NCBI GenBank assembly: GCA_964581355.1
Contig: CAZOOA010000013.1
Span: 1 to 51,426, forward strand
Reading direction: 5' to 3'
Origin: CAZOOA01 sp964581355
GTDB lineage: Bacteria; Bacillota; Dethiobacteria; DTU022; UBA8154
DNA length: 51,426 nt
The first letter of the stretch is position 1; every line of letters begins with the position of its first letter. Under the pieces are notes generated by a model. The model worked only from the letters and a program-made list of their open reading frames with translations, did no database searches and was not told where the DNA came from. The translations under genes were made by a program, and so were the position numbers. Shown here one piece after another: positions 1 to 8,066 of the stretch.

Positions 1-473
1 AAAACTTCTTTAACCGCCACGGCAATAAACAGCCCCAGGAATGTTGACGTAACGGCAATAAGGAAAACACCACCAAAAACCGGACCCCAACGAACACCCG
101 AAAGGTCAGTGAGAAAAGAGGCAAACAGGACCGGGATGAAGGCATTGGCTACCCCGAATAAAACAGCACCTCCCGTTTTGGCCAGCATCAGCAGGTTTAA
201 ACTGATGGGAGCCATCAGCAGCCGCTCAAAAGAGCGCTGCTTGCGCTCAAATGTAATCGTTACGGCCAACATGGAAGTCGTCCCAAAAAGGATGGACAGG
301 GCCATTACCCCGGGCAAAAGATCCCGGACTTCTACAGCTACCGGCGAACGCAGAAAAAACATTAGTGTCCAGGAGAGGGGAAAGATAATCCCCCAACTGA
401 TGTTAGGCGGCTTCAAATAATAGTTGCGCATATCCTTACGCAGGATATTCCAGAAAGCAATCCAGGTTTTCAC
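1..473 (-). CDS. ABC-2 type transporter permease (C-terminus beyond left edge)
   Basis: This is the membrane subunit of an ABC exporter, and only its first ~157 residues lie in the window. Translation from a GTG at 473 gives an amphipathic N-terminus, then hydrophobic segments (around ISWGIIFPLSW, LLPGVMALSILFG and the region near FGVANAFIPVLFA). They are separated by the ERKQRSFERLL loop, which is characteristic of ABC-2 permeases. The GTG overlaps the TGA of the upstream ATPase gene by four bases (GTGA), so the two are translationally coupled and almost certainly form one transporter. The substrate cannot be read from the sequence. The ArsR-type regulator at the head of the operon hints at a metal- or stress-related export role, which is inference only. 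Family assignment is confident. Confidence 0.85.
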   Translation of the reverse strand, partial: MKTWIAFWNILRKDMRNYYLKPPNISWGIIFPLSWTLMFFLRSPVAVEVRDLLPGVMALSILFGTTSMLAVTITFERKQRSFERLLMAPISLNLLMLAKTGGAVLFGVANAFIPVLFASFLTDLSGVRWGPVFGGVFLIAVTSTFLGLFIAVAVKEV

Positions 474-1617
474 TGTATTTCCACCTCCTCTTCAGCCACT
501 GCTCCTGCCCACCCGGAGCCATGCCGTCCATGCTCAATCCCGGTAATATTGACAAAAACCTCCTCCAGGGAAGGACGGATAACCCGGGCTTCAAAGAGGG
601 AAAAACCATTTTCTCTAAAAATATCCACCAAAGAAACAAGGTCCACCGCTTCCGAGGAATATATTCGAGCCGTGCTTTCATTCATTTGTTCAACCCGGTT
701 GACCCCCGGCAGCCGTTCTTCCAGCTGCTGCAGTTTTTTCCCATCTCCCTGGAATGCAAATTGTACAATATTTTCTTTTTGCGCCTCCTGCATTAACTTT
801 TCCGTCCGGCCCAAGCGGATAATCCGGCCTTCCACGATAAAAGCCAAGCGGTGGCAGAGACGCTCGGCTTCCTCCATGTAATGGGTAGTTAGAAAGATGG
901 ACGTGCCCCCCTGGTTTAAATCCCCGACAAGCTTACGGATCTGCCGCGCACTGGCCACATCAATACCAGTAGTGGGCTCATCCAGGAAAAGTATCTCCGG
1001 CTGGTGAATGATTCCGGCAGCAATGGTCAGCTTGCGTTTCATCCCCTTGGAATAGGCTTTAAAGGGTTTTTGCCCCGCCTGGGCCAACCCAAACATTTCC
1101 AGGAGTTCCCGGGCTCGCTTTTCCCGCATTTTTCTTTCCATTCCATACAAAGCTGCACAGAAGGTCAGGTTTTCAAATCCGTCCATTTCCTCATACAGAT
1201 TGCTCTCATCGGGCACAACGCCCATCAGGTGCTGCGCTTTTTTTACCCCACTGCTGTAGTCTTGCCCCATGATCCGAACCTGGCCTGAACTGATGCGGGC
1301 AAGCCCGGTAAGCATATTAATTGTGGTCGTCTTTCCGGCGCCGTTGGGGCCCAAAAAACCGAAGATCTCCCCGCGNNNNNNNNNNNNNNNNNNNNNNNNN
1401 NNNNNNNNNNNNNNNNNNNNNNNNNNNNNNNNNNNNNNNNNNNNNNNNNNNNNNNNNNNNNNNNNNNNNNNNNNNTTGTGGTCGTCTTTCCGGCGCCGTT
1501 GGGGCCCAAAAAACCGAAGATCTCCCCGCGGCGCACTGCAAAATCTGCCCCGTCCACAGCAGTTTTATTGTCATATACTTTGCTGAGCTTTTTCACTTCA
1601 ATAACATTCACAGCCAT
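470..1617 (-). CDS. ABC transporter ATP-binding protein, split by an assembly gap
   Basis: Cytoplasmic nucleotide-binding subunit partnering the permease that follows it. The start is ATG 1617 (MAVNVIEVKKLSK). The P-loop GPNGAGKTT, signature-like YSKGMKRK, Walker B ILFLDEPTTGID and switch LTTHYMEEAE are all present. The frame is interrupted by 100 Ns (1376-1475), but the 55 bases on each side are identical. Removing one copy plus the Ns restores a continuous reading frame of 330 residues, normal for drug/antibiotic-type ABC-2 ATPases, so the gene is intact. The C-terminal ~90 residues are the usual accessory region ending in SLEEVFVNIT. It lies 75 bases downstream of the ArsR gene. A 6-bp stem (1639-1657) followed by T-rich sequence on the minus strand sits just before the start and could act as a weak attenuator. 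Confidence 0.9.
1321..1530. repeat. Assembly gap: 100 N between identical 55-bp ends
   Basis: Positions 1321-1375 and 1476-1530 are base-for-base identical and flank exactly 100 Ns (1376-1475). Both copies encode the same P-loop segment of the ABC ATPase, and collapsing them restores the frame. This is what a scaffolder leaves when two contigs overlapping by one k-mer (55) are joined with a default gap. It is not a biological repeat. Confidence 0.93.
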
Positions 1618-1692
1618 ACCCCCCCGGGTAAAAAGAGAGCAGGCCCAAAACGCCTGCAACTAATCTTGTCTTCCGTCAGTAGGAATAATTAT

Positions 1693-2187
1693 TTATTCTT
1701 CTTGTTCTTGCACACAAGGATGATTCTCTTCATCCCCGTGACATTCTTTAATCTTCTCCGGGCTGCATTTACCCGGCTCACTTTCCAGCTTCTGGGGTTT
1801 TTGGCAACTGCATTGACACATGTTCTCTTCCCTCCCTTCCTTATTGCTAACATGAAATCCGGCTTCTTCCAGGGACAAAACCTGCGCCTGCTGTCTTTGA
1901 CAGCCAAGACGTAAGCTTTCCTGTTTTTTTCCCAGTTCCAGCAAACCTTCCGCCAGTTCTTCCAGGGCCTCACGTTCTACTGAATAGTGGGTCCAGTAAC
2001 CTCGCTTTTCCCCTTTAACCAGCCCAGCCTTGCGTAACACCTGCAGCTGCTGGGAGACAGCAGCCCTGGAAATACCCAGGTTTCGCGCCAGGGCGCCCAC
2101 GCAAAAATCATAGCGTAAAAGAAACATGATAATCTTTAGACGGTTCTCGTCAGCCAGGGCTTTAAAGCCAGTCAGTAGATTTTGCAT
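1693..2187 (-). CDS. ArsR-family transcriptional regulator with Cys-rich C-terminal tail
   Basis: A winged-helix repressor of about 164 residues. Its first ~85 residues are typical ArsR/SmtB: FKALADENRLKIIMFLL, then the recognition helix ISRAAVSQQLQVLRKAGLV and a wing ending in YWTHYSV. I start it at ATG 2187 because GGAAGG sits just upstream. An in-frame ATG at 2217 has a poorer site. After a short helical linker the last ~35 residues carry five cysteines (a CQCSC cluster, then two single Cys and a His-rich patch before the final Cys), which is not part of the usual fold and could bind metal or sense redox state. The dimer normally represses its own operon by binding over the promoter. Here the regulated genes are likely itself and the ABC exporter downstream. 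Family is certain; effector is unknown. Confidence 0.9.
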   Translation of the reverse strand: MQNLLTGFKALADENRLKIIMFLLRYDFCVGALARNLGISRAAVSQQLQVLRKAGLVKGEKRGYWTHYSVEREALEELAEGLLELGKKQESLRLGCQRQQAQVLSLEEAGFHVSNKEGREENMCQCSCQKPQKLESEPGKCSPEKIKECHGDEENHPCVQEQEE

Positions 2188-2225
2188 AAGCACCTTCCGA
2201 ACTATTTTAGCATTCACTTAATTAG

Positions 2226-2253
2226 ATTGTAACAAAAAATACTCACTTGTCAA
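2226..2253 (-). promoter_or_regulatory. Sigma-A promoter of the arsR-ABC operon
   Basis: On the minus strand TTGACA (2248-2253) is followed by a 16-base spacer and TACAAT (2226-2231), close to the housekeeping consensus. It lies 39 bases upstream of the ArsR start at 2187. An AT-rich stretch between -10 and start (TTCACTTAATTAG) may hold the operator, but no clean palindrome is visible. Confidence 0.75.
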
Positions 2254-2381
2254 GGAAAATCCAGCTTGATTTAACGAAATCATGAGAACCGCTTATATCC
2301 TTACTGATTTTATTAACTGCGTTGTGGAAAATGCTGTTTATGATAAGCAGAAAGGCAGTTCTTTTCTTTCCCGGCCCCGGC

Positions 2382-2422
2382 AAAAAAATGCCTGGCAGCA
2401 GGTTTTTCTCTGCTGCCAGGCA
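2382..2422 (-). terminator. Rho-independent terminator after the CoA-transferase genes
   Basis: A perfect 13-bp stem (TGCCTGGCAGCAG with its complement, 2389-2401 and 2410-2422) with an 8-base loop is followed on the minus strand by seven Ts (2382-2388). It ends the transcript of the CoA-transferase pair, whose last stop is at 2480. Confidence 0.92.
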
Positions 2423-2479
2423 AGGTATTATCAAGAAACGTTTAAACCGAATAATTTCATTTAGCGACTACTAAGGAAA

Positions 2480-3259
2480 TTATTTTGTTGCTTTTTTCAG
2501 GAAGTAGCCTTCGGGATCTATCTCCTCTTTTAACAGCCTGATGTCTTCCTCTGTGGGAACAGCCATCTCTTTTAGATCGGGGGCCACCAGAAGTTCAAAG
2601 GAAACGTTCTCCTGGATCTCCTCGGGTGTTTTCCCCGGGGCAACCTCCAAAAGCTTCATCCGCTTCGTCTCTTCGTCAAACCCAAACAGGGCATGCTGGG
2701 TGATCACCCGGTACGGCCCGGAACCCATAACCCCGGCTTTTTCACGGTAATCAGGGGAGCCGTCGCCAAACCCGATACTGGTTACAAAATCTACATTATT
2801 AACAAACCTGCGCTTCTCCAGGGCCATAATAACGATGGTTTTTTCGCAGTTGGCGGCCATGGCCCCCGCCCCACCGCTGCCCGGGAAGCGGACGTTGGGT
2901 TTTTCATAAACGTCCCCTTCCAGGTGGGAACCTACATTGCCGTACATGTCAATCTGGGCCCCACCGATAAAAGCATAGTCGGCAAACCCTCTCTGGGTCA
3001 ACTCGAAAACCGCGCATAGCCCCTTCAAGTAGCAAGCCTTGCGGGCCGCCCGGGTATCGCCTACCGATAAGGGCATGCCAATTTCCAGGATGGGGGCCAG
3101 CGAACCGGCTTCATAGATCATATACAGGTTGGGCGCATGGGTAAGCTGGGCATGCATGGCGGCAATAATGGGCAAACCTGTGCCCACAAAAACAATCTTT
3201 TCATCTTCCAAAACCCTGGAACCCGTATATGAGATCATCTCAACAGCACTGTATCCCAT
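2480..3259 (-). CDS. CoA-transferase subunit beta (glutaconate CoA-transferase B-like)
   Basis: 259-residue beta subunit of a family I CoA-transferase, which moves CoA between an acyl-CoA and a free carboxylic acid via an enzyme-glutamyl-CoA thioester. Family landmarks are VFVGTGLPIIAAMHAQ near the N-terminus, YEAGSLAP around residue 50 (the Glu is the candidate catalytic carboxylate), FIGGAQIDMYGNVG and the glycine-rich RFPGSGGAGAMA. Start ATG 3259 has GAGGGAGG seven bases upstream. The gene is 33 bases downstream of the alpha subunit and they must act as a heteromer. The pairing and the Met-Tyr-Gly-Asn motif fit the GctAB/IpdAB branch, so substrates could be glutaconate-like or ring-derived dicarboxylates. 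The exact acid cannot be named from sequence. Short motifs resemble IpdB hydrolases as well, so hydrolase activity is the main alternative. Confidence 0.85.
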   Translation of the reverse strand: MGYSAVEMISYTGSRVLEDEKIVFVGTGLPIIAAMHAQLTHAPNLYMIYEAGSLAPILEIGMPLSVGDTRAARKACYLKGLCAVFELTQRGFADYAFIGGAQIDMYGNVGSHLEGDVYEKPNVRFPGSGGAGAMAANCEKTIVIMALEKRRFVNNVDFVTSIGFGDGSPDYREKAGVMGSGPYRVITQHALFGFDEETKRMKLLEVAPGKTPEEIQENVSFELLVAPDLKEMAVPTEEDIRLLKEEIDPEGYFLKKATK

Positions 3260-3292
3260 GACAAAACCTCCCTCGATATTCTTTGATTAGCA

Positions 3293-4348
3293 CTACAGTA
3301 TTACCGGCTGAGCGCCGTCCATTTTGCGCAGCTTTCTCAGCTTCTTATACCCGATCTTTTCCAGGAAATCGTCAAAAGTCTCGCAGCCGAAGATATATTC
3401 GTCAAAATATTTCTTTAAACCATCCCGGTTGCCTGTCTTCCTGAACTCGTCACAAATTCCCCGGTAATAGCGCAGGTGGTCCATGTCAAACCAGTAATTG
3501 CCGTAGCAAGCCCCGGGATAGGAAGCAAAAGGCTGTTCGACGACAGCATCCACCGCCGGGTAGGGAATCTCTGTCAGGTTGGGATAAGCCCTGATGGATT
3601 CGGTAGGAATGATGTTTTCCGTGGTCATGATGGTATGAGTGGACGCCATGGCGATCTCCGGGCAGGTGCACTGCGCCCCAAACACCCGGGCATTGCCGTA
3701 AACATCCGCTGCCGTTACATTGACCAGCCCCACATCGGGGTGGCAGGCGGGGACCAGGTAAATATTTCTTCCCGTAAACGGGCATTCCATCATCTTACCC
3801 CGGTTGGTCAGTTCCATATCCGTTCCCCCGTGGTCCCGCACCGGGATAAAGGGAATACCCATGGCTGCAGCTTTGAACCGGGCGGACATCCCATAGTTGG
3901 TGTAGTCGTCCAGCTGGATCATACCGTTGGTGTTAAGGTATCTTAATATGGGAGCTATACCGATGATTTCGTAACCCCACCAGGCCAGTTCGGCCCGCTT
4001 AATGGAAACCCTGTCGGGATCGACGATCATGGCCCCGGCCAGCCATTCGGAACAGATGGAGTTGGACTGGAAAGACAGCGTCAGGTCCCTGGCTCCCTGC
4101 CGGATAATTTCGTGGATGATTGCCGCCGGCACCCTTGTATTTACAAAACCTCCAATCCCAATATTTATGCCATCTTTGATGTGCTGCTGAACTGCTTCTT
4201 TTAATGAAGTGCTTTTATCCACCATGGCCTTGGATTTATCAACGGCTTTTTTCCTGGCCTCATCGGGAGTTGGACCCCAGTATTCTGCCGATTTTTGGTC
4301 ATATTTAATCCTGGATATGTTTTTAATCCTGGAACTTGTTTCTTTCAC
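3293..4348 (-). CDS. CoA-transferase subunit alpha (glutaconate CoA-transferase A-like)
   Basis: 351-residue alpha subunit completing the family I CoA-transferase. Residues ~45-75 hold the CoA-binding glycine-rich segment (DGINIGIGGFVNTRVP). Further on are LSFQSNSICSEWL, an ELAWWGYE segment and the FIPVRDHGGTDM region. The GTG start at 4348 is preceded by AGGAGG with seven-base spacing. The first ~40 residues are charged and longer than in most relatives, so the N-terminus may be an extension. It is the first gene of a two-gene operon ending at the strong terminator near 2400. Its neighbour on the other strand is an acyl-CoA dehydrogenase, so the region probably activates and oxidises an organic acid. 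Role in acyl-CoA metabolism is confident; substrate is open. Confidence 0.85.
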   Translation of the reverse strand: MKETSSRIKNISRIKYDQKSAEYWGPTPDEARKKAVDKSKAMVDKSTSLKEAVQQHIKDGINIGIGGFVNTRVPAAIIHEIIRQGARDLTLSFQSNSICSEWLAGAMIVDPDRVSIKRAELAWWGYEIIGIAPILRYLNTNGMIQLDDYTNYGMSARFKAAAMGIPFIPVRDHGGTDMELTNRGKMMECPFTGRNIYLVPACHPDVGLVNVTAADVYGNARVFGAQCTCPEIAMASTHTIMTTENIIPTESIRAYPNLTEIPYPAVDAVVEQPFASYPGACYGNYWFDMDHLRYYRGICDEFRKTGNRDGLKKYFDEYIFGCETFDDFLEKIGYKKLRKLRKMDGAQPVIL

Positions 4349-4540
4349 TTTCTTACCTCCTCATCGAGCTATAATTCCTTACACACAAATACAACCCAGC
4401 CTTCGCTCCCTCTAAACTGACGAAAACATTTTTCTGCTTGTCAGCAAGCACTAGGAAAAAGGGAACCAGGTTTCACCCCCCTTGCTGTTTTTCCTGAACA
4501 CTTTACCCCGGCTTAGAGATCGTTTAACTATAGTAAATAG

Positions 4541-4560
4541 TATTCTCATTATATAGAATA
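4541..4560. promoter_or_regulatory. Candidate operator palindrome between divergent acyl-CoA genes
   Basis: TATTCT and AGAATA form a perfect 6-bp inverted repeat around an 8-base AT spacer. On the minus strand the spacer region includes TATAAT, with a poor -35 (TTTAAG, 17 bases away), so the palindrome may cover the CoA-transferase promoter. The 485-base interval 4349-4833 otherwise holds only the plus-strand promoter listed separately. Confidence 0.35.
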
Positions 4561-4683
4561 TTTCGTTATTCTTAAATTTCTCTATTTTTCATAAATTACC
4601 TGCAAAAAAGTGGTTTTGAACAAACAAAAATTACACAGGTGAAAAGTAATCTTTAATTATCTAGCCATGACAAGGAGTTTACT

Positions 4684-4712
4684 TTGTCCCTGTAGAATTT
4701 GTAAACTATAAC
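4684..4712 (+). promoter_or_regulatory. Predicted promoter of the acyl-CoA dehydrogenase gene
   Basis: TTGTCC (4684-4689), 17-base spacer, TATAAC (4707-4712). It would give a 5' untranslated region of about 115 bases before the ATG at 4834. Confidence 0.55.
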
Positions 4713-4833
4713 CGGCATTGCAGCGGCAGCGCTGAGCAATATTTCTTTCTTGCCAACCTGGCACCTGCTAGTTCATCAGTGTTACGTTGTGTTATTTTTT
4801 TGGATTTTATTTCCTGTAAGGAGGCAACAGTCG

Positions 4834-6531
4834 ATGATTTTATTAAACCCCAAGCAGTATCAAAACCCTCACCTGGATGAAAAATCTAACGAGATTATGC
4901 AGAAAACCATTGATTTCTTTGAAAACAAGGGCAAGCAAAAACTGAAAGAAGATGACCGGGAAAGGGCCTGGTACGCAGATTTGCTGGAGTTCGTCAAAGA
5001 CAATGAGGTCTTTTACACCCTTTTGACACCTCCAGAATACGGGACGGAAAACTGCCGCTGGGATACCTGGCGCAATTGCCAGTTTAACGAGGTCCTCTCC
5101 TTTTACGGGCTGCACTACTGGTATACCTGGCAGGTAAGCATTCTGGGATTGGGACCCATCTGGATGAGCGCCAATCAAGAGGCTAAAAAACGCGCCGCCC
5201 GGCTGCTCCAGGAAGGACATGTTTTTGCCTTTGGCTTATCAGAACGGGAGCACGGGGCCGATATTTATTCCACAGAAATGACACTCACACCGCAACCCGA
5301 CGGAACATACCGGGCCAACGGGGAAAAGTATTATATCGGCAATGGAAATGTGGCTGAAATGGTTTCCACTTTTGGGAAAACGGCCGACACCGATGAATAT
5401 GTTTTTTTTGCTGCCAACTACCGCAACAAAAACTATGAGCTGGTAAAAAACGTGGTCAACTCCCAGTCTTACGTAGCCGATTTTATCCTGCACGATTACC
5501 TGGTTACTGAAGACGATATCCTTTCCAGGGGAGACCGGGCCTGGGATGATGCCTTAAACACGGTCAATGTGGGCAAGTACAACCTGGGTTGGGCCTCCAT
5601 CGGCATCTGCACCCATGCCCTGTACGAAGCCATCAATCATGCCGCCAACCGAAACCTTTACGGAATCCACGTTACAGATTTCCCCCATGTCAAGCAGCTC
5701 TTTACAGACGCTTATGCCCGGCTGGTGGCCATGAAGCTTTTTGCCTTGAGAACATCCGATTATATGCGGACCGCCTCCCCGCAAGACCGGCGCTACCTGC
5801 TCTACAATCCCACGGTAAAAATGAAAGTGACCACCCAGGGGGAGGAGGTCATTAACCTGCTCTGGGATGTAATCGCCGCCAAAGGTTTTGAAAGCGACAC
5901 CTTCTTTGAAATGGCAACCCGCGATATCCGGGCACTCCCCAAGCTGGAAGGCACCGTCCACGTCAACATCGCCCTGATCGTCAAGTTTATGCAAAACTAC
6001 TTTTTCAACCCCGGGGAATATCCGGAAATTGGGCGCCAGGACCAGGCTCAACATGACTATTTCCTGTTCGACCAGGGACCGGCGAAAGGGTTGGGCAAAA
6101 TCCAGTTCCATGATTACAAACATGTCTTTAACCAGTTTGACCTGCCCAACATTAATATTTTTAAAGAGCAAACAAAACTGCTGAAAGAGTTTTTGTTACA
6201 GGCTACACCGGACAAGGAACAGCAGCGGGACACCGACTTCCTGCTCTCCCTGGGAGAATTGTTCACCCTGGTGGTTTATGGACAGCTAATCCTGGAAAAT
6301 GCGCAAATTTACCAGATTGAAGAGGATTTGGTAGACCAGATTTTTGATTTCATGGTCCGGGACTTCTCCAAGTTTGCCCTGCAGCTTTACAGCAAATACA
6401 GCAGCACAGAGCAGCAGATGGCTTACCTGTCAAAAATGCTCAAAAAGCCCGCTGTTGACCTGGAGCGTTACAACCGGGTCTGGGAAAACCACGTTTATGC
6501 CCTTAATGGAACTTATGAAATGAACTTATAA
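4834..6531 (+). CDS. Acyl-CoA dehydrogenase family protein
   Basis: FAD enzyme of 565 residues that would desaturate an acyl-CoA at the alpha-beta position and pass electrons to an electron-transfer flavoprotein. ATG 4834 is chosen because AAGGAGG lies nine bases upstream; the frame is open further back but without a site. The flavin/substrate motif FGLSEREHGADI (around residue 135-145) replaces the common T-E-P-x-A-G-S-D. The conserved L-E-G-T at ~371-374 supplies the catalytic base as Glu372, near its usual place. At 565 residues it is much longer than short-chain enzymes (~380) and carries an extra helical C-terminal domain of ~150 residues, as in long acyl-CoA dehydrogenase groups. It is divergent from the CoA-transferase pair. 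The true substrate is not evident. A bidirectional terminator follows. Confidence 0.87.
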   Translation: MILLNPKQYQNPHLDEKSNEIMQKTIDFFENKGKQKLKEDDRERAWYADLLEFVKDNEVFYTLLTPPEYGTENCRWDTWRNCQFNEVLSFYGLHYWYTWQVSILGLGPIWMSANQEAKKRAARLLQEGHVFAFGLSEREHGADIYSTEMTLTPQPDGTYRANGEKYYIGNGNVAEMVSTFGKTADTDEYVFFAANYRNKNYELVKNVVNSQSYVADFILHDYLVTEDDILSRGDRAWDDALNTVNVGKYNLGWASIGICTHALYEAINHAANRNLYGIHVTDFPHVKQLFTDAYARLVAMKLFALRTSDYMRTASPQDRRYLLYNPTVKMKVTTQGEEVINLLWDVIAAKGFESDTFFEMATRDIRALPKLEGTVHVNIALIVKFMQNYFFNPGEYPEIGRQDQAQHDYFLFDQGPAKGLGKIQFHDYKHVFNQFDLPNINIFKEQTKLLKEFLLQATPDKEQQRDTDFLLSLGELFTLVVYGQLILENAQIYQIEEDLVDQIFDFMVRDFSKFALQLYSKYSSTEQQMAYLSKMLKKPAVDLERYNRVWENHVYALNGTYEMNL

Positions 6532-6703
6532 GACATCCATTAAACGCTTCTTCACCAGCCAAAAGGATGAAGTTATTAATCAAAGACGCGCGGAATTATA
6601 TACGGCAGAGTTGCTGTTTTCAGGGTAGCAGTGAGGCAACCTTTAACCACATAAAAACTGCCTGAACATGACTGCTCAAGATTATTTCAGGGCAACTGAA
6701 AAC

Positions 6704-6742
6704 ACACCCCCGGCAAAAAGTAACGCTTTGAGCCGGGGGTGT
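6704..6742 (+). terminator. Bidirectional hairpin terminator between convergent genes
   Basis: ACACCCCCGGC (6704-6714) pairs perfectly with GCCGGGGGTGT (6732-6742). The plus side continues TTCTTATAG and the minus side has TGTTTTC after the stem, so it can serve both the acyl-CoA dehydrogenase and the methyltransferase, which converge here. Confidence 0.7.
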
Positions 6743-6800
6743 TCTTATAGAACAAGGGAACCCTATAAGAACCGTCCCCTTGCTTCCTTGCTTCCGCAGT
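6741..6800 (-). repeat. GGGGACGGTTC hairpin repeat, copy A
   Basis: The minus strand carries the GGAAGC-rich flank and the core GGGGACGGTTC (6769-6779) that recurs at 38636-38646 and 42378-42388. It overlaps a 10-bp perfect stem (GTTCTTATAG 6741-6750 with 6763-6772). The rest of the gene-free interval 6532-6974 holds the terminator at 6704 and a CCTGCTT-rich pyrimidine tract near 6920-6960 that resembles the arms of the same repeat. Confidence 0.7.
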
Positions 6801-6974
6801 TTTTTACAATTTCCAGCCTGGACGAATTAGAATCATGCAGGCTGCTTCAAAAAGTTTTGCCTTTTTTATGCAAGACATGAAAAGTAAGAGCATAGAACGC
6901 ACCGCGATAGCGATTTCGTTCTTCTCCTGCTTCCTGCTTCCTGCTTCTCCTGTTTCCTGTCCGATTCATAGCGG

Positions 6975-7841
6975 TTAATTTTTTACCGCACAAAACAACC
7001 CGTAGCCTACCAGGCCCTGATTGTAGAGTTCCCTTTGGCTGCAGGCAAAAAGATAGTGGTCTATTTCTATTTTTGACGCCAAACCCAGGGGCTTTAATAA
7101 ATAAAAAAACGGTAGAGAAAGCCTGCCCAGACGGTAAACATCCCGGACGCTCTTTTCCACCTCCCCCGTTTTGTCCACGAAACGGATCAATTTAAAACCA
7201 CATTGTTCCAGGGCAGCAATGATTTCATCTTTGGTCGACCAGCCGTTCATTTTCACGCCCTGGCAAAAATCCCGGGCTATTTTGATTTCCTGGTCCCCCT
7301 GCAACTGGCGAAGCAAAAAGGCATCAGAAATCACAATTTCCCCACCTGGCTTCAAAATGCGGTGCATTTCTTGAAAAAACCTCTCCGGTTCAGGGTACGA
7401 GTAGCAAAAGCTTTCGATGGCAAAAGCCTGGTCAAAGGATTCTTCCTGGAAACCGGTCTCAAAATAGTTGGCCGGGTAAAAACTTGCCTTCTGGCTTACT
7501 CCCCGTTCCTGAGCATACTTTTTCGCCAGATTAACCTGAACAGAAGAAAGAGTTATGCCGACCATAGCTGCACCGGTATTTTCCGCCAACCAGATAGAAG
7601 CTCCCCCCACACCGCACCCGGCATCCAGCACCCGCTTTCCGGGAGAAGGATTGAGCAGGGCAGCCACCTCCCGATACTGGTTGAGCAGGGCTTCTTTCTT
7701 GGAGCACGTATGCTCATTCCAAAAACCGTAATGCAGGGAAAGACTGTTTTTATCCGTGTAAAAGATGTTATACCATTTCTGGGTTCGGTCATACAAGTCT
7801 TCAATAACCTGGACATTGTTATTAAAAAAGCTTAACCTCAA
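6975..7841 (-). CDS. SAM-dependent methyltransferase (class I)
   Basis: 288-residue cytoplasmic methyltransferase of the tocopherol/sterol/cyclopropane-like class I group. The SAM-binding motif I is VLDAGCGVGGASIWLA, followed by GITLSSVQVNLAKKYA. Motif II surrounds FDQAFAIESFCYSYPE and motif III is HRILKPGGEIVISDAF. I start it at TTG 7841, which has GGGAGGAGGT six bases upstream. The open frame extends further to an ATG near 7919, but that ATG has no convincing ribosome site and the extra residues are low-complexity. The N-terminal YDRTQKWYNIFY and SLHYGFWNEHT segments are typical of small-molecule methyltransferases acting on quinones, lipids or glycine-type substrates. It is divergent from a cobalamin-related activation protein, so an indirect link to one-carbon metabolism is possible. 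Substrate unknown. Confidence 0.88.
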   Translation of the reverse strand: MRLSFFNNNVQVIEDLYDRTQKWYNIFYTDKNSLSLHYGFWNEHTCSKKEALLNQYREVAALLNPSPGKRVLDAGCGVGGASIWLAENTGAAMVGITLSSVQVNLAKKYAQERGVSQKASFYPANYFETGFQEESFDQAFAIESFCYSYPEPERFFQEMHRILKPGGEIVISDAFLLRQLQGDQEIKIARDFCQGVKMNGWSTKDEIIAALEQCGFKLIRFVDKTGEVEKSVRDVYRLGRLSLPFFYLLKPLGLASKIEIDHYLFACSQRELYNQGLVGYGLFCAVKN

Positions 7842-7953
7842 CCTTTGACCTCCTCCCTGTTTTGCTTGCTTAACTTGGGTGAATTGTTCACCCTCTTGCA
7901 AATATTCTACATTTATCATATTTTTCCTGCAATGCAAAGCTGACAGCAGCAAC

Positions 7954-7981
7954 TTGATTTTTTTCTTGCATGAAGTATAAT
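7954..7981 (+). promoter_or_regulatory. Predicted promoter of the B12-dependent activation-domain gene
   Basis: TTGATT (7954-7959), 16-base spacer, TATAAT (7976-7981). The transcript would have about 80 untranslated bases, too short for and without the sequence of a cobalamin riboswitch. Confidence 0.65.
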
Positions 7982-8066
7982 GCACAAGAGAAGAGGAATC
8001 TCAAAGAAAGGCCATAGGGCCGTGATTGTTGATATTATGACAGAAATTTGAAGGAGGAACCATGCC

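Noticed and set aside
1321..1530. Duplicated ATPase genes or a true direct repeat at the left gap
   Set aside because: Identity over exactly 55 bases with 100 Ns between, and frame restoration on collapse, indicate an assembly artefact.
4720..4780. Sigma-54-like promoter (GG-n10-GC) upstream of the acyl-CoA dehydrogenase gene
   Set aside because: CCGGCATTGCAGCGGCA has the GG/GC spacing but lacks TTGC and most of TGGCACG, and no sigma-54 activator gene is nearby.
6900..6965. CRISPR-like short repeats in the CCTGCTT tract
   Set aside because: Units of seven bases without spacers; it is a simple pyrimidine tract related to the arms of the dispersed hairpin repeat.
7919..7985. Longer N-terminus for the SAM methyltransferase
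   Set aside because: The upstream ATGs lack ribosome sites, while TTG 7841 has an excellent AGGAGGT at ideal spacing.
7982..8066. Cobalamin riboswitch before the B12-dependent gene
   Set aside because: The leader is only about 80 bases and lacks the B12-box sequence.
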